Program-made: the position numbers and the translations under genes
Source of the DNA: Balneolia bacterium
GTDB taxonomy: Bacteria; Bacteroidota; Rhodothermia; Balneolales; Cyclonatronaceae
NCBI GenBank assembly: GCA_022565795.1
Contig: JAIUMA010000011.1
Span: forward strand, 17,768-81,767
Direction: 5' to 3'
Length of the DNA stretch: 64,000 bases
Shown: piece after piece, positions 1-9,425 of the stretch
How the letters are laid out: each line of letters begins with the position of its first letter
How positions within the stretch are numbered: position 1 is the first letter of the stretch
Notes under the pieces: model-generated
Seen by the model: only the letters and a program-made list of their open reading frames with translations
Told to the model about the DNA's origin: nothing
Databases searched by the model: none

Positions 1-111
1 ATTTTCAGCATTCATTTTTCAGCATCTTCATTTTAAGTTATATTAACGCTTTCTGCATTTGCGGCTATCCGGCCCGGCAGGCATCACCCTTAGTTTTCAA
101 ACGGTTTATTC

Positions 112-876
112 TTGTACCGCGTAGAATTACAAAATTTTGAAGGACCGCTGGATCTGCTTCTTTTTTTCATCAAGAGAGAGGAAGTTGAGATTAAGGATAT
201 TCCCATTTCCAAGGTAACTGATCAGTTTATTGAGTACCTCAGTGTGCTGGAAGAACTGGACCTTGAAATTGCCAGCGAGTTTATTTTGATGGCCGGCACG
301 CTGATGTCCATCAAGGCGAAGATGCTTTTGCCCCGGCCGGAGTCTGATGAAGATGAAATCGATGAGACCGATCCGCGCTACGAGTTAATCCAGAGCCTGC
401 TGGAGTACAAGCGTTTCAAAGAGATGGGCGAAGAGTTCCGTTTGTTTGAAGCCGATGCGTCGCGTGAATACTATCGTGGCAATTACAAGCCGGATCAGGT
501 TCGGCAGCCCGATAACGGCGAGGCGCTTCGTGACGTTACCCTTATAGACCTCATGGCCGCTATGAAAGAAGTTTTGTTCCGCAAGCATCAGGAGCAGCCG
601 GTGCATCAGGTTGATAAGCCCGAAACGAGCATCGAAGAGATGGCCGAGCATATTCTCACCCGGCTGCACCGCCACGGGAAAACATCATTCATCACCCTCT
701 GCGAAGAGGCCGACTCTCCTATGTACGTAGTAGTCACCTTCCTTTCCGTACTTGAGATGGTTAAAGAGGGTCAGCTTCATCTGTTTATATCCGAAGACAA
801 CTATTTCGATTTTTACGTCGATATTCCGCGCATAGATGCAGGCCCGTCTTTTCAGCAGATTCTCGAAGAAACGTGA
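112..876 (+). CDS. scpA: Segregation and condensation protein A (ScpA)
   Basis: ScpA is the kleisin subunit that bridges the heads of the SMC condensin and takes part in chromosome segregation. The 254-aa product opens with the family signature (VELQNFEGPLDLLL at residues 4-17) and has the usual length, with an acidic linker near 88-98 and a winged-helix-like C-terminus. The start is a TTG codon. It is chosen because the conserved N-terminus begins immediately and no ATG lies upstream in frame. There is no Shine-Dalgarno sequence. The partner smc is in this window at 33.3 kb on the other strand. No scpB follows; the next gene is a peptidase. Confidence 0.93.
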   Translation: MYRVELQNFEGPLDLLLFFIKREEVEIKDIPISKVTDQFIEYLSVLEELDLEIASEFILMAGTLMSIKAKMLLPRPESDEDEIDETDPRYELIQSLLEYKRFKEMGEEFRLFEADASREYYRGNYKPDQVRQPDNGEALRDVTLIDLMAAMKEVLFRKHQEQPVHQVDKPETSIEEMAEHILTRLHRHGKTSFITLCEEADSPMYVVVTFLSVLEMVKEGQLHLFISEDNYFDFYVDIPRIDAGPSFQQILEET

Positions 877-988
877 TCTACAAAAAAATCTTTGGGGCTC
901 GCCACGGCACCAATTCCAGCATTTTACCCGTTTAACCTTTGCCTGATGGCATTTCCAAATACGCTAACAACAAATCAACATCTCTTTC

Positions 989-2698
989 ATGCTTAATAAA
1001 ACCCTACTCACCTCACTCACCGGCCTGTTTCTTTTTTTCGGATTGTCGACAGCCTGCTACAGCCAGACCGACACTCCTGAGACCACAACTGCCCTGGTTG
1101 CCACTGAATCTGACTCCCGGAATATCGACCTTTTCGAATTCCGCAGCATCATCACCGCTGATCTGCTGGAGACCCATCTTGAGATTATTGCCGGCGATTC
1201 TCTTATGGGACGCGGTACGGGGCAGGAAGGAATCGACCTGGCTGCGGACTATCTCGCCAGTATGCTGGAAAAGTACAATGTTGCTCCAATGGGTGATGAC
1301 GGAACCTATTTCCAGCATTTCGATCTTAAGGCCATGCGCACGAATGAAATCGTGTACACCCTGAGCGCCATCAGTGGAAGTGATACTACTGAAGTATGGA
1401 CCGAAAGCGCGTCCAGATTCAGTCCGAGCGAGTTTTACAATGATTTTGGCGGTGAAGTAAGCATTTCAGGCGGCATCACCTTTGCCGGCCTGGGTATTTC
1501 CGATGAGGCTTCTGGCATCAATCACATTCAGCATGCCGACATTCGCAACAACTGGGTGGTTCTGTTCAGAGATTATCATGATGACGCCGATGCTCCGGAA
1601 AACGCAGAGCTGCTGCTTCAAAACCGCGCGAGACAGCTTTTGTTTCAGATGGGTGCCCGTGGCCTGCTTATCATCGATCACTCCGATACTGAATCTTTCG
1701 AGCATGAGGCCATGCGCCGCAGCCGACTTATCGGCAAGCCATCCGGAATTCGCCTGCCTGACCGCGGCGGACGCTCCGGCTTTGCTTCAGCTGTCAAGAG
1801 CGTGAGTCCGGATATGGCGGTACGCCTTCTTGGGCTTGATTCCCATGAGGAGCTTGATGAGCTTCACCGTAATATATCACAAAGTGACGACGCTTCGCTG
1901 TTTCCCGAGGTTGCCTTTTATCTGTCCAGCGAGGCTGACCGCGAAGAAGCTACACTTCCTTCTAAAAACGTAATCGGTTTCGTGGAAGGCTGCCATCCTG
2001 AGCTTAAGGATGAGGTAATTGTGATGTCTGCGCACTACGATCATATGGGCATTGGGCAACCTGATGAAAACGGCGATATGATTTACAACGGCGCTGATGA
2101 TAACGGCAGCGGAACCGTCACCACTTTGCTTCAGGCGAAAACCATTCAGCGGGCAAAAGAGGAAGGACACTGCCTCGACCGCAGCATCATGTTTCTGTTT
2201 GTAACTGCCGAAGAGCATGGCCTGCTTGGTTCCCGCTACTATTCCGATAATCCGGTTATTCCTATCGAGCAAACCGTAGCCAATTTCAACCTGGATATGT
2301 TTGGTCGTATCGATTATGAATACGAAGGCACCGACGAAGACTATATCTATATTATTGGTGCAGAGATTATCTCTTCCGACCTCGACCGACTTCTGAAGCA
2401 GGCCAACGCCCAGACTGAAAACCTAACTTTGGATATGCGCTACAACGATCTGGACGACCGCAATCAGTTCTACCGTCGCAGTGATCACTGGAATTTTGGG
2501 CGTCTGAACGTACCATTTATCTTTTTCTTCTCAGGTCTGCACGACAATTACCACACCCCTTCGGATACTATCGATCTCATTCCCTTCGATCTTCTGGAAA
2601 AGCGCGCCCGGTTAATCTACTCAACCCTTGTTGAGGTAGCCAACTCACCGGTTCGTCCCGTAGTTGATAACGAAGCGTTTATTGAGCGTACGCGATAA
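989..2698 (+). CDS. M28-family zinc metallopeptidase, exported
   Basis: Probable exported aminopeptidase of the M28 (PepD/Y, Lap-like) family. An N-terminal hydrophobic signal peptide covers about residues 1-26. A Cys at 23 could be a weak lipobox (STAC), so either a soluble periplasmic or a lipid-anchored protein is possible. A PA-like insert fills roughly 150-300. The two-zinc catalytic set is visible in order: SAHYDH (first His ligand), GADDNGSG (bridging Asp), TAEEHG (catalytic Glu and ligand Glu), NLDMFGR (Asp) and YHTPSDT (last His). The gene starts 112 bp after scpA and is followed by a clear terminator. The substrate cannot be read from sequence. Confidence 0.88.
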   Translation: MLNKTLLTSLTGLFLFFGLSTACYSQTDTPETTTALVATESDSRNIDLFEFRSIITADLLETHLEIIAGDSLMGRGTGQEGIDLAADYLASMLEKYNVAPMGDDGTYFQHFDLKAMRTNEIVYTLSAISGSDTTEVWTESASRFSPSEFYNDFGGEVSISGGITFAGLGISDEASGINHIQHADIRNNWVVLFRDYHDDADAPENAELLLQNRARQLLFQMGARGLLIIDHSDTESFEHEAMRRSRLIGKPSGIRLPDRGGRSGFASAVKSVSPDMAVRLLGLDSHEELDELHRNISQSDDASLFPEVAFYLSSEADREEATLPSKNVIGFVEGCHPELKDEVIVMSAHYDHMGIGQPDENGDMIYNGADDNGSGTVTTLLQAKTIQRAKEEGHCLDRSIMFLFVTAEEHGLLGSRYYSDNPVIPIEQTVANFNLDMFGRIDYEYEGTDEDYIYIIGAEIISSDLDRLLKQANAQTENLTLDMRYNDLDDRNQFYRRSDHWNFGRLNVPFIFFFSGLHDNYHTPSDTIDLIPFDLLEKRARLIYSTLVEVANSPVRPVVDNEAFIERTR

Positions 2699-2723
2699 CA
2701 GAAAAACAATCTGAAGCTTTTTT

Positions 2724-2760
2724 AAAGGCGACAGTTCTTACAGAGCTGTCGCCTTTTTTA
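2724..2760 (+). terminator. Rho-independent terminator after the M28 peptidase
   Basis: An 11-bp inverted repeat (AAAGGCGACAG and CTGTCGCCTTT) with an 11-nt loop is followed by a T run, 26 bp after the stop codon. Confidence 0.85.
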
Positions 2761-2848
2761 ATTGCATTCAGGGTATGAAAAAGTGACGTGACATTTTTTT
2801 CTGAAAACTGACTTTTCTGTATGCGAAAAGGGTATGGTTCTTACGTTT

Positions 2849-2878
2849 AGTGTGCTGGCAGGGACAGGCACACTTTTT
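2849..2878 (+). promoter_or_regulatory. Hairpin plus T run in the leader of the HtrA gene
   Basis: Perfect 7-bp arms (AGTGTGC and GCACACT) around a 12-nt loop are followed directly by TTTTT. It lies about 150 bp upstream of the protease start and downstream of the previous gene's own terminator, so it is either a second terminator or an attenuator in the protease leader. The role is inference. Confidence 0.4.
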
Positions 2879-3029
2879 GATTATCCCCGTCTGGTTGGAA
2901 AATATTCTCCGGTAGTTATGCGTATTAGACCCATCGGCAACAGCAACCGGACTGGCAAGACATCAAAAGAGCTTAAGAGTAATTCTGCTCTTGAAAAACA
3001 TGTATTGAATTTCAACAGACTTAAAAATT

Positions 3030-4511
3030 ATGACATCACAAACGCCCAAATTCGCAGCCGCATTTACGTTTGCGCTCATCATATTAGTAGTGGGGTATTT
3101 CTCGGGCAATTCTCCCGCAGAGACAAGCTCAACTTATATTTTCCCGGAGGCTCCCGCTGAACAACGGGCATCCGTTTCTCAGGATCCGCCGTCAAATCTT
3201 CTCCAGGATTTGAACAACGCTTTTACCCAACTGGCAGAAAATGCTTCACCTGCTGTAGTTACCATCAGCACGGAGCGTACTGTACGTCGCCAGCAGGTTC
3301 CTTCTCTGTTCGATGAGTTTTTCGGACGCAGAGGTCAATCTCAGCCCCGTGAGCGCGAATTCCAGCAACGAGGTCAAGGCTCGGGCGTCATTGTGGAAAG
3401 CGATGGTCTCATCATGACCAACCACCACGTAATCGCCAACGCCGACACCATTATCGTGCGTCTTCAGAATGACGTAAATCTGGGCGCCGAAGTTATTGGC
3501 TCAGATCCCAGTACCGACATTGCCATTCTTCGCGTAGATGCTCAAAACCTGCCTTTTCTGGAGTTCGGCGACAGTGATGCGCTGCGCGTTGGCGAATGGG
3601 TAATGGCGATCGGAAGCCCGCTCAGCCAAAGTCTTAATCAGACCGTTACGCAGGGTATTGTGAGCGCGAAAGGGCGTTCTAACATCAACCTTGTGGATTA
3701 TGAGGATTTTATCCAAACCGATGCCGCCATTAATCCCGGTAATTCCGGTGGTCCGCTCATTAATATGAATGGCGAGCTCGTGGGGATCAACACTGCTATT
3801 GCCTCTCGCTCCGGCGGCTTTCAGGGAATCGGGTTTGCCGTACCAATCAATATGGCCCGCAGCGTTATGGAGTCGCTTATCGAAACCGGCCGCGTAGTCC
3901 GTGCCTTCCTCGGCATCTCCGCGGAAAATGTTGACGACTCTATGGCCCGTGCTCTGGAAATGGATCGTGCCCGTGGCATCTACGTGATGAATGTCACCGA
4001 AGACAGCCCTGCGGCTCAGGCCGGAATCCGCGAGCTTGATGTAATTCTGGAAATCGATGGTCGTACCGTAACCGATTTCCGCCAGTTCCGTACGTTTGTG
4101 GCTTCGCGCACGCCGGGCACAACCGTACGCCTTCGCATTCTTCGCGACGGTGAAGAAATCACCAAGAATGTAACACTGGCCGAGTTGGATCAGGATGAAG
4201 CGCCTGAAGTACAGACCGAAAGCTTCTTCGAGCAGTTTGGCTTCAGCGTCGATGCATTCAGCGAGGAGTTTGCTGAGCGCTACCGCCTCCGCTCTAATCT
4301 GGAGGGCGTAGTTGTAACCCAAGTAGACCAGACTAGTAACGCGTTCCGTCAGGGACTCCGTGAAGGCGACCTGATTACCGGGGTGCAGCGTCAGCGCGTA
4401 CGCAATATGCAGGAGTTCAGCCAGCGAATGGAAGGCGTTCAGGCCGGCCAAACCATTCTGCTGCAGCTCATAAGACAGAATCAGCAGTTCTTCATTGCTG
4501 TCGACCTGTAA
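3030..4511 (+). CDS. Do/HtrA-family serine endopeptidase (DegP/DegQ-like)
   Basis: Envelope serine protease/chaperone that degrades misfolded exported proteins. An N-terminal signal anchor spans about residues 7-24. The trypsin-like domain has a complete catalytic triad: His133 in TNHHVI, Asp163 in STDIA and Ser239 in GNSGGP. Two PDZ domains follow, at roughly 268-365 and 395-490. The length (493 aa) and two-PDZ layout match DegP/DegQ rather than the single-PDZ DegS. The start ATG is chosen because the hydrophobic segment follows at once. A longer out-of-frame ORF overlapping the leader is not supported by any domain. A hairpin with a T run sits in the leader. Confidence 0.93.
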   Translation: MTSQTPKFAAAFTFALIILVVGYFSGNSPAETSSTYIFPEAPAEQRASVSQDPPSNLLQDLNNAFTQLAENASPAVVTISTERTVRRQQVPSLFDEFFGRRGQSQPREREFQQRGQGSGVIVESDGLIMTNHHVIANADTIIVRLQNDVNLGAEVIGSDPSTDIAILRVDAQNLPFLEFGDSDALRVGEWVMAIGSPLSQSLNQTVTQGIVSAKGRSNINLVDYEDFIQTDAAINPGNSGGPLINMNGELVGINTAIASRSGGFQGIGFAVPINMARSVMESLIETGRVVRAFLGISAENVDDSMARALEMDRARGIYVMNVTEDSPAAQAGIRELDVILEIDGRTVTDFRQFRTFVASRTPGTTVRLRILRDGEEITKNVTLAELDQDEAPEVQTESFFEQFGFSVDAFSEEFAERYRLRSNLEGVVVTQVDQTSNAFRQGLREGDLITGVQRQRVRNMQEFSQRMEGVQAGQTILLQLIRQNQQFFIAVDL

Positions 4512-4533
4512 CTCTCGAAGCACTATTTTACTT

Positions 4534-4568
4534 CAAAAAGCCGTCCGGTTATTCCGGGCGGCTTTTTT
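4534..4568. terminator. Terminator between the HtrA gene and comEC (convergent)
   Basis: Inverted repeat AAAAGCCGTCCGG / CCGGGCGGCTTTT with one G-U pair and a 5-nt loop, flanked by A and T runs. It can act for both converging genes. Confidence 0.82.
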
Positions 4569-4604
4569 GTTTTCAGGTGTAGTGTGATGGCTTCCTATGC
4601 CGAA

Positions 4605-7052
4605 TCACCGCCACTCCACCCGGTGAATGTTTTTGCCATCAAGGCGCAGAATGATGGCTCCTTCAAGCGCGGTGTACAGAAGCCTCTCCTCGCCCGTATG
4701 CTGAAGCATCCTCCACGCCGCAACCGGATGCGGATGGTTGTACCTGTTTCTTAGTCCGTTCGAAACGACCGCTTTCTCCGGCTGCACGTACTCGAGAAAG
4801 AAGTCATGAGAGCTTGTCCGGCTGCCGTGATGCCCTGCTTTGTAAACATCAGAGCGGAGAAGCTTGCCAAACTGCTCAGCTAATAACCGCTCGGCCTGCG
4901 TTTCGGCATCGCCGGTCAACAGTACGCGCTGAGTCCCGTACACAATTTGAACAATCAGTGAATGCTCATTGGGATTTGATGATGTGATTCCGGGATGAGG
5001 ACCGAGTATCAGCGCAGGGGTTGATTCATCCAGCCAAATCGTATCTCCCATTTCGGGAACCTCAATCCGGATGCCCTGCTCTCTTGCCGCCGCCCGGTAG
5101 CCGGCAAAAATAGCCGAATGATATTCAAAACCCGGATCATAAATCACGTCGATTTCGATTTCGTTAATAAGAGGGATAAGCCCGCCGATATGATCCGCAT
5201 GCGGATGCGACAAAAACACGCCGTCCAATCGGGTGATGCCCTCTGCTCTGAGGTGCGGCAGTATGAAGCGATCACCGCTGTTCCCAAAAGGCGACCAAAG
5301 TCCGGCATCATACAGATAACGTTTGCCATGGGCGGTTTCAATCAGGACCGCATCACCCTGCCCTACATCGAAAAAGGTGAGCTGTAGCGCGGGGGCCTCA
5401 CGGTGTTTCTGCCACAGCAGATCGGCCTGCCAGCCAACAGCAAGTAATCCGCAAATAATAAGCATCCGAAACCGGAGCGCTGGCTTAAACATGGTGGCTG
5501 CGGCGGCAAACAGCGCAATCCACAGCGGATAAACCCACAGAGAGTGGAGCCGCGCGGTTATAAATGCGCCCGGCACGTTTGCCGAAGTTGTGGTGAGCCA
5601 AGCCAGAAGCGCGGTAAGATAGTTGGCGGGCAGATTAAACCAGACTCCCGCCTGCTCATGAATCATTCCGATAAAGACGCCCGCAAAACCCCAGATGAAC
5701 ATCACCTGCGTTACGGGTGCGGCAAGCGTGTTCATGAGCGGGCCAATAAGTGAAAACTCATTAAACCGATGAATGAGAATGGGCATCAGGGCTAACTGTA
5801 TACATACGCTTAGCAAGGTGAGCTGAATAATTCGGGCATACCAGCGGGTTCGGTTTCGCGGAGAAAACATGCGCTCAAGCACGGGCAGCATCACAAATAT
5901 GGTCAGAACCGCTCCAAACGACATCTGGAAGCCAATCAGATAAAGCGATGAGGGATCTACTATCAAAATGAGAAGAGCCGCCAGACCCGTTAAGTTAATC
6001 GGATCTCTGCGGTACCGGTATAAGCGTGCCAGCGCTATGAAAAACGCAAACACCGACGCCCGCTGCACAGAAGGCGAAAAACCCGTGATGCCCGCATATA
6101 GGAATAGCACAACCGTAATGAGAAGCAGTCCGGCTATGCTTCCGTATTTATAGCGCCAGAAAAAGGGAATGACGAACCACAGCGGAATAAGCACAAAACC
6201 AACATGCATACCCGAAACGGCCATCAGGTGGGCGAGTCCGGCTCTGGAGAAATCCTGACGCAGATCGCTGTCCAAGCCCGAGCGATAGCCAATGAGAACA
6301 GCCTGTGCCAGCGGTGTTTGATTCTCATCAAAGACACGCGCGATTCCATTTCGCATGCCGCTTCTCCACCAGCCCCAGTCACGCCAGTTGGACTGCCTCA
6401 GGATTTGAGACTGCCCGTCCATCACTCCGGTTGCCTGTACATGTATTCCCAGACCGTTCAGCCACGACTGAACATCAAAATCGTGGGGGTTTCGCTTAGC
6501 CGGAATGGCAGAAGGCACTGCACGAAGTTTCATGAGTGATCCCGACTCAACCTGCGATGCAAATAAACTGTCTACCCGAAAGTAGCGGATTTGCGTATTA
6601 AACGACTGGTTCAAAATGAGATGTCCCGTAGAGACCTGCACAGAGTCAACCCTCATAAAAACAGAAAGGGTACGGTTGGGGCTCAGCCTTGCATCATCGA
6701 TTCTCCCGAACCAGTTTAAGGTATCAGCAGAATGAAGCTGTGCCAATCGCTCCTCGGGTCTGGGAAACTGATCATCATATTTTTGAAGGCCGGCAGCCGT
6801 AAAGCCAAGGCTTAGTACAAATAAGAGATAAAGCAGAGCAAGAGCTGTCCCCAGGTTTACGTTCGGACTTTTTCTGATTCGATGATGCAAAAATCCACAG
6901 ACAATCAGGAGAAGAGCAGATATCAAAAACAGCAAAGCAGGTGAAGGCGTAATAAACCCGGCTATCACAATTCCGGCGGCAAAAAGTAAAACCAGCCGCA
7001 CAGCGGGATAGTGGCTGAAGGGGAATTTATATGTTTCACGGCTGACACGCAT
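4605..7052 (-). CDS. comEC: ComEC/Rec2-type DNA uptake channel protein
   Basis: Inner-membrane channel that carries transforming single-stranded DNA into the cytoplasm. The 815-aa protein has several hydrophobic helices at its N-terminus, then the DUF4131-like domain, then the competence domain with the diagnostic HLMAVSGMHVG motif. The C-terminal metallo-beta-lactamase-like domain starts near FFDVGQGDAVLIE and carries HPHADHIGG, the usual metal-binding motif of the full-length form. The ORF is intact, so the gene is probably functional. It stands alone between convergent and divergent neighbours. Its presence means the cell may be naturally competent, which matters for the over-represented AGGGTGATG word described in the findings. 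Confidence 0.93.
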   Translation of the reverse strand: MRVSRETYKFPFSHYPAVRLVLLFAAGIVIAGFITPSPALLFLISALLLIVCGFLHHRIRKSPNVNLGTALALLYLLFVLSLGFTAAGLQKYDDQFPRPEERLAQLHSADTLNWFGRIDDARLSPNRTLSVFMRVDSVQVSTGHLILNQSFNTQIRYFRVDSLFASQVESGSLMKLRAVPSAIPAKRNPHDFDVQSWLNGLGIHVQATGVMDGQSQILRQSNWRDWGWWRSGMRNGIARVFDENQTPLAQAVLIGYRSGLDSDLRQDFSRAGLAHLMAVSGMHVGFVLIPLWFVIPFFWRYKYGSIAGLLLITVVLFLYAGITGFSPSVQRASVFAFFIALARLYRYRRDPINLTGLAALLILIVDPSSLYLIGFQMSFGAVLTIFVMLPVLERMFSPRNRTRWYARIIQLTLLSVCIQLALMPILIHRFNEFSLIGPLMNTLAAPVTQVMFIWGFAGVFIGMIHEQAGVWFNLPANYLTALLAWLTTTSANVPGAFITARLHSLWVYPLWIALFAAAATMFKPALRFRMLIICGLLAVGWQADLLWQKHREAPALQLTFFDVGQGDAVLIETAHGKRYLYDAGLWSPFGNSGDRFILPHLRAEGITRLDGVFLSHPHADHIGGLIPLINEIEIDVIYDPGFEYHSAIFAGYRAAAREQGIRIEVPEMGDTIWLDESTPALILGPHPGITSSNPNEHSLIVQIVYGTQRVLLTGDAETQAERLLAEQFGKLLRSDVYKAGHHGSRTSSHDFFLEYVQPEKAVVSNGLRNRYNHPHPVAAWRMLQHTGEERLLYTALEGAIILRLDGKNIHRVEWR

Positions 7053-7207
7053 ATTGTAGAGAGCAATAAAAACGGAATTCCTTACACGCCCAGCCCACTA
7101 TTTTACATTTGGTGCTGAAATAACTCCAAACGATTTTGCCTCAACAGGTTGTTGGTTAAACAACAGCTACCAATATTCTTTTTTCAGCAACTCTATTAAT
7201 ACTTTTC

Positions 7208-7915
7208 ATGGCACGTATCCTCTATATATTTCCACATCCTGACGACGAGTCCTTCGGTCCGGCACCCGCAATTAAGCAGCAGCTCAACCACGGAAATGAA
7301 GTCTACCTCCTCACCCTCACAAAAGGCGGGGCTACCAAGGCGCGCCATGAACTTGGGCTAACCGTAAACCAAATGGGTGATGTGCGGCACAAAGAAATGC
7401 TGGCTGTCGAAAAGACGCTCGGTCTTAGCGGCATGACCGTGTGGGATATGCCCGATTCCGGTCTCAAGGATTTATGCCCAATGGATATTGAGGAGCCGAT
7501 CCGGCATTTTATCGAAGACCTTAAGCCCGACATCCTGGTGACCTACGCCGTACACGGAATAAGCGGCTTTTTCGATCATTTGGTTACCCATGCCGTTGTG
7601 AAGAGCGTCTACTGCGAGATGCGCAAAAACGGCGCGGATTATCTGAAACGGCTTGCCCTCTACACCCTTGGTCCGGATGATGATACCGAAGGACATTTCA
7701 CCCTTAAAGCTTCAAAAGCAGAAGACATTGACTGCGTGCTGCAGATTGCCGATAATGAAGCCCAGGCCGGCCTGGACGCGCTGGCATGCTACAAAACATA
7801 TCAGGAAGTAATCGACAAAACCGGCGTAGCCAAACGGGTGCACGACAACATCTCGTTTGAGTTCTTCGGCGAGGATTTTAATCCACCGGCAAGCCGGATT
7901 GATGAAGGGTTGTAA
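7208..7915 (+). CDS. PIG-L/LmbE-family deacetylase
   Basis: Zinc-dependent N-deacetylase of the LmbE superfamily, acting on N-acetylglucosaminyl-type substrates. The signature FPHPDDES lies at residues 8-15, giving the His-Asp-Asp metal/catalytic set. A second conserved block, AVHGISGFFDHL, carries further His residues. The protein has 235 aa, normal for the family. It is divergent from comEC with a 155-bp spacer. The bacillithiol deacetylase BshB belongs to the same superfamily, but the neighbours give no reason to call it that. The true substrate is unknown. Confidence 0.85.
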   Translation: MARILYIFPHPDDESFGPAPAIKQQLNHGNEVYLLTLTKGGATKARHELGLTVNQMGDVRHKEMLAVEKTLGLSGMTVWDMPDSGLKDLCPMDIEEPIRHFIEDLKPDILVTYAVHGISGFFDHLVTHAVVKSVYCEMRKNGADYLKRLALYTLGPDDDTEGHFTLKASKAEDIDCVLQIADNEAQAGLDALACYKTYQEVIDKTGVAKRVHDNISFEFFGEDFNPPASRIDEGL

Positions 7916-7978
7916 GTTTCTCGAAACGTGTATCTGGTGATGCGATAAAAAACTCCCCTGCGTAGGTTTGCTTAACGA

Positions 7979-8284
7979 TTAAACCGGCGAACTGTAAATG
8001 AACAAATAGTATATCGCCGTCACCAGCCCAACGCCTAGAATCGAGTATAGAATGGAGTTTCGCATTTTTGTCAAACTTGCAGCGCCTTTAGTTCTGTAAT
8101 CGAAGTAAGCTATAGCTCCGATACAAAAAACAGCGCCTGCAAGCGACATAACCCTGATTACCATATTTTCACCATCAGTTATAGTATCCATCCAGCCAAT
8201 AGCAATAAAAATGACAGCTATGACGGCAACTATTTTCCGCCACCAGTTGCTGTATTCATTTTTCTCTTTAGTTGAGTGTTCCAT
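7979..8284 (-). CDS. Small membrane protein, unknown function
   Basis: A 101-aa protein with a charged N-terminus followed by three predicted membrane segments at about residues 17-33, 43-61 and 77-97. I recognise no family. It sits at the downstream end of the minus-strand polysaccharide cluster, 37 bp after the glycosyltransferase, so it may be co-transcribed. The AT-rich composition resembles spacer DNA more than its neighbours, but the pattern of hydrophobic helices separated by charged loops supports a real gene. Confidence 0.6.
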   Translation of the reverse strand: MEHSTKEKNEYSNWWRKIVAVIAVIFIAIGWMDTITDGENMVIRVMSLAGAVFCIGAIAYFDYRTKGAASLTKMRNSILYSILGVGLVTAIYYLFIYSSPV

Positions 8285-8321
8285 AATTGATTCGGTATTT
8301 TATATTAGATTTGAGTATAGG

Positions 8322-9425
8322 CTAAGCCTTGATTCTCACCAGTAACTTTTCATAAACTGCAGACATCAACTTGAAGGCCATTTCTTCTGAAAAACCAGAT
8401 TTCACAAAATCCGAACCAGCTTTGCCAAACTTTCGGGCTATTTCCGGTTCACTGAGCCTCAGGATTTGATCAGCCAGTTCCTCCGCATTTTCCTTCCCGA
8501 ACAACAGGCCCGTTTCACCTTCACGAATAACTTCGGGCAGACCGCCAACCCGGGAGCCAATAACCGGAAGCCCGCAGGCTGAGGCCTCAAGAACCGCTAC
8601 GCCAAAGCTCTCCTCCCTGCTTGGTGCTATGAACATATCGGCATTGCGAAGCAGATCAGGCACGCGTTCGGGCGCAGCCTTTCCGTGCAAGGTGATGCAG
8701 TCCCGAAGTCCTAAGCCGTCAATCTGGAGCTGCAGTTTTGCGCGCTCCGGCCCATCACCATATATATCGACTGCAAACTTTAGTTTCGGCTTCTCCCGTC
8801 GTATGATGCCCGCTGCAGTTATGAGCAGATCGAGGCCGTATTTGAAATGCAGATGCCGTATCGAAATAATGCGAACGGGCTGATCAGCTTTTTTCTCCAG
8901 CTCCGGTGCATCTGCTGGTTTATAAATGTTTGTGTCCACACCAAACGGCGTAACAGCTGGCTTCACCTTTCCACGCGTGAGTTCTTCCACCCGGGAGGCC
9001 ATGACCTGGCTTGTGGCCGCTACGGTCTGAGCGCTTTTCAGGATTCGAGCCGTGCCCCATTTATGCAGCCAGCTTTTTTCCGGATAGCTGAATACATCGG
9101 TGCCCATCACCGAAAGCAGCACGGGCGCGCAACGGCTGAACGTTGCCAAAAACCCGTAGTCCGTCGCATAAAAAGCATGTATGAACGCTATATCGTTTTC
9201 ACTCACCCACTTTTTCACGAACGAGCCGCCGGTGATGAAAACCCCTTTGCCTGAACCCGGCAGCCTGACCAGCGGAATATCGTCGTATTCATGCACTTCG
9301 TCGGGATCGGCGGTCATCAGGGTGATGCGCCAGCCCCGGTTCCTTAATCCGTTCGCCCAGCGCGCGGTGTGCACTGAGCGGGAGGAAGCGAGCATCAGTA
9401 TGTGCGGTTTCGTCTCAGCAGCCAT
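8322..9425 (-). CDS. GT4-family glycosyltransferase
   Basis: Cytoplasmic retaining glycosyltransferase with a GT-B fold, expected to add a nucleotide-activated sugar to a polysaccharide intermediate. The N-terminal domain starts with KPHILMLASSRSVHTARWANGL. The C-terminal domain has the GT4 donor-binding motif PSREESFGVAVLEASACGLPVI with the EX7E pair. At 367 aa it is the usual length. Its start overlaps the end of the flippase gene by 31 bp, which indicates one transcription unit with it. Donor and acceptor cannot be assigned. Confidence 0.88.
   Translation of the reverse strand: MAAETKPHILMLASSRSVHTARWANGLRNRGWRITLMTADPDEVHEYDDIPLVRLPGSGKGVFITGGSFVKKWVSENDIAFIHAFYATDYGFLATFSRCAPVLLSVMGTDVFSYPEKSWLHKWGTARILKSAQTVAATSQVMASRVEELTRGKVKPAVTPFGVDTNIYKPADAPELEKKADQPVRIISIRHLHFKYGLDLLITAAGIIRREKPKLKFAVDIYGDGPERAKLQLQIDGLGLRDCITLHGKAAPERVPDLLRNADMFIAPSREESFGVAVLEASACGLPVIGSRVGGLPEVIREGETGLLFGKENAEELADQILRLSEPEIARKFGKAGSDFVKSGFSEEMAFKLMSAVYEKLLVRIKA

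Noticed and set aside
2834..3160. 108-codon frame overlapping the start of the HtrA gene
   Set aside because: Out of frame with the clearly conserved protease, no domain, and it contains the leader hairpin.
4580..4590. Near-matches to the over-represented word (AGTGTGATGG at about 4581 and 16097; CTGGTGATG at about 7935 and 44703)
   Set aside because: They carry one or two mismatches, so they were left out of the count although their spacer positions are suggestive.
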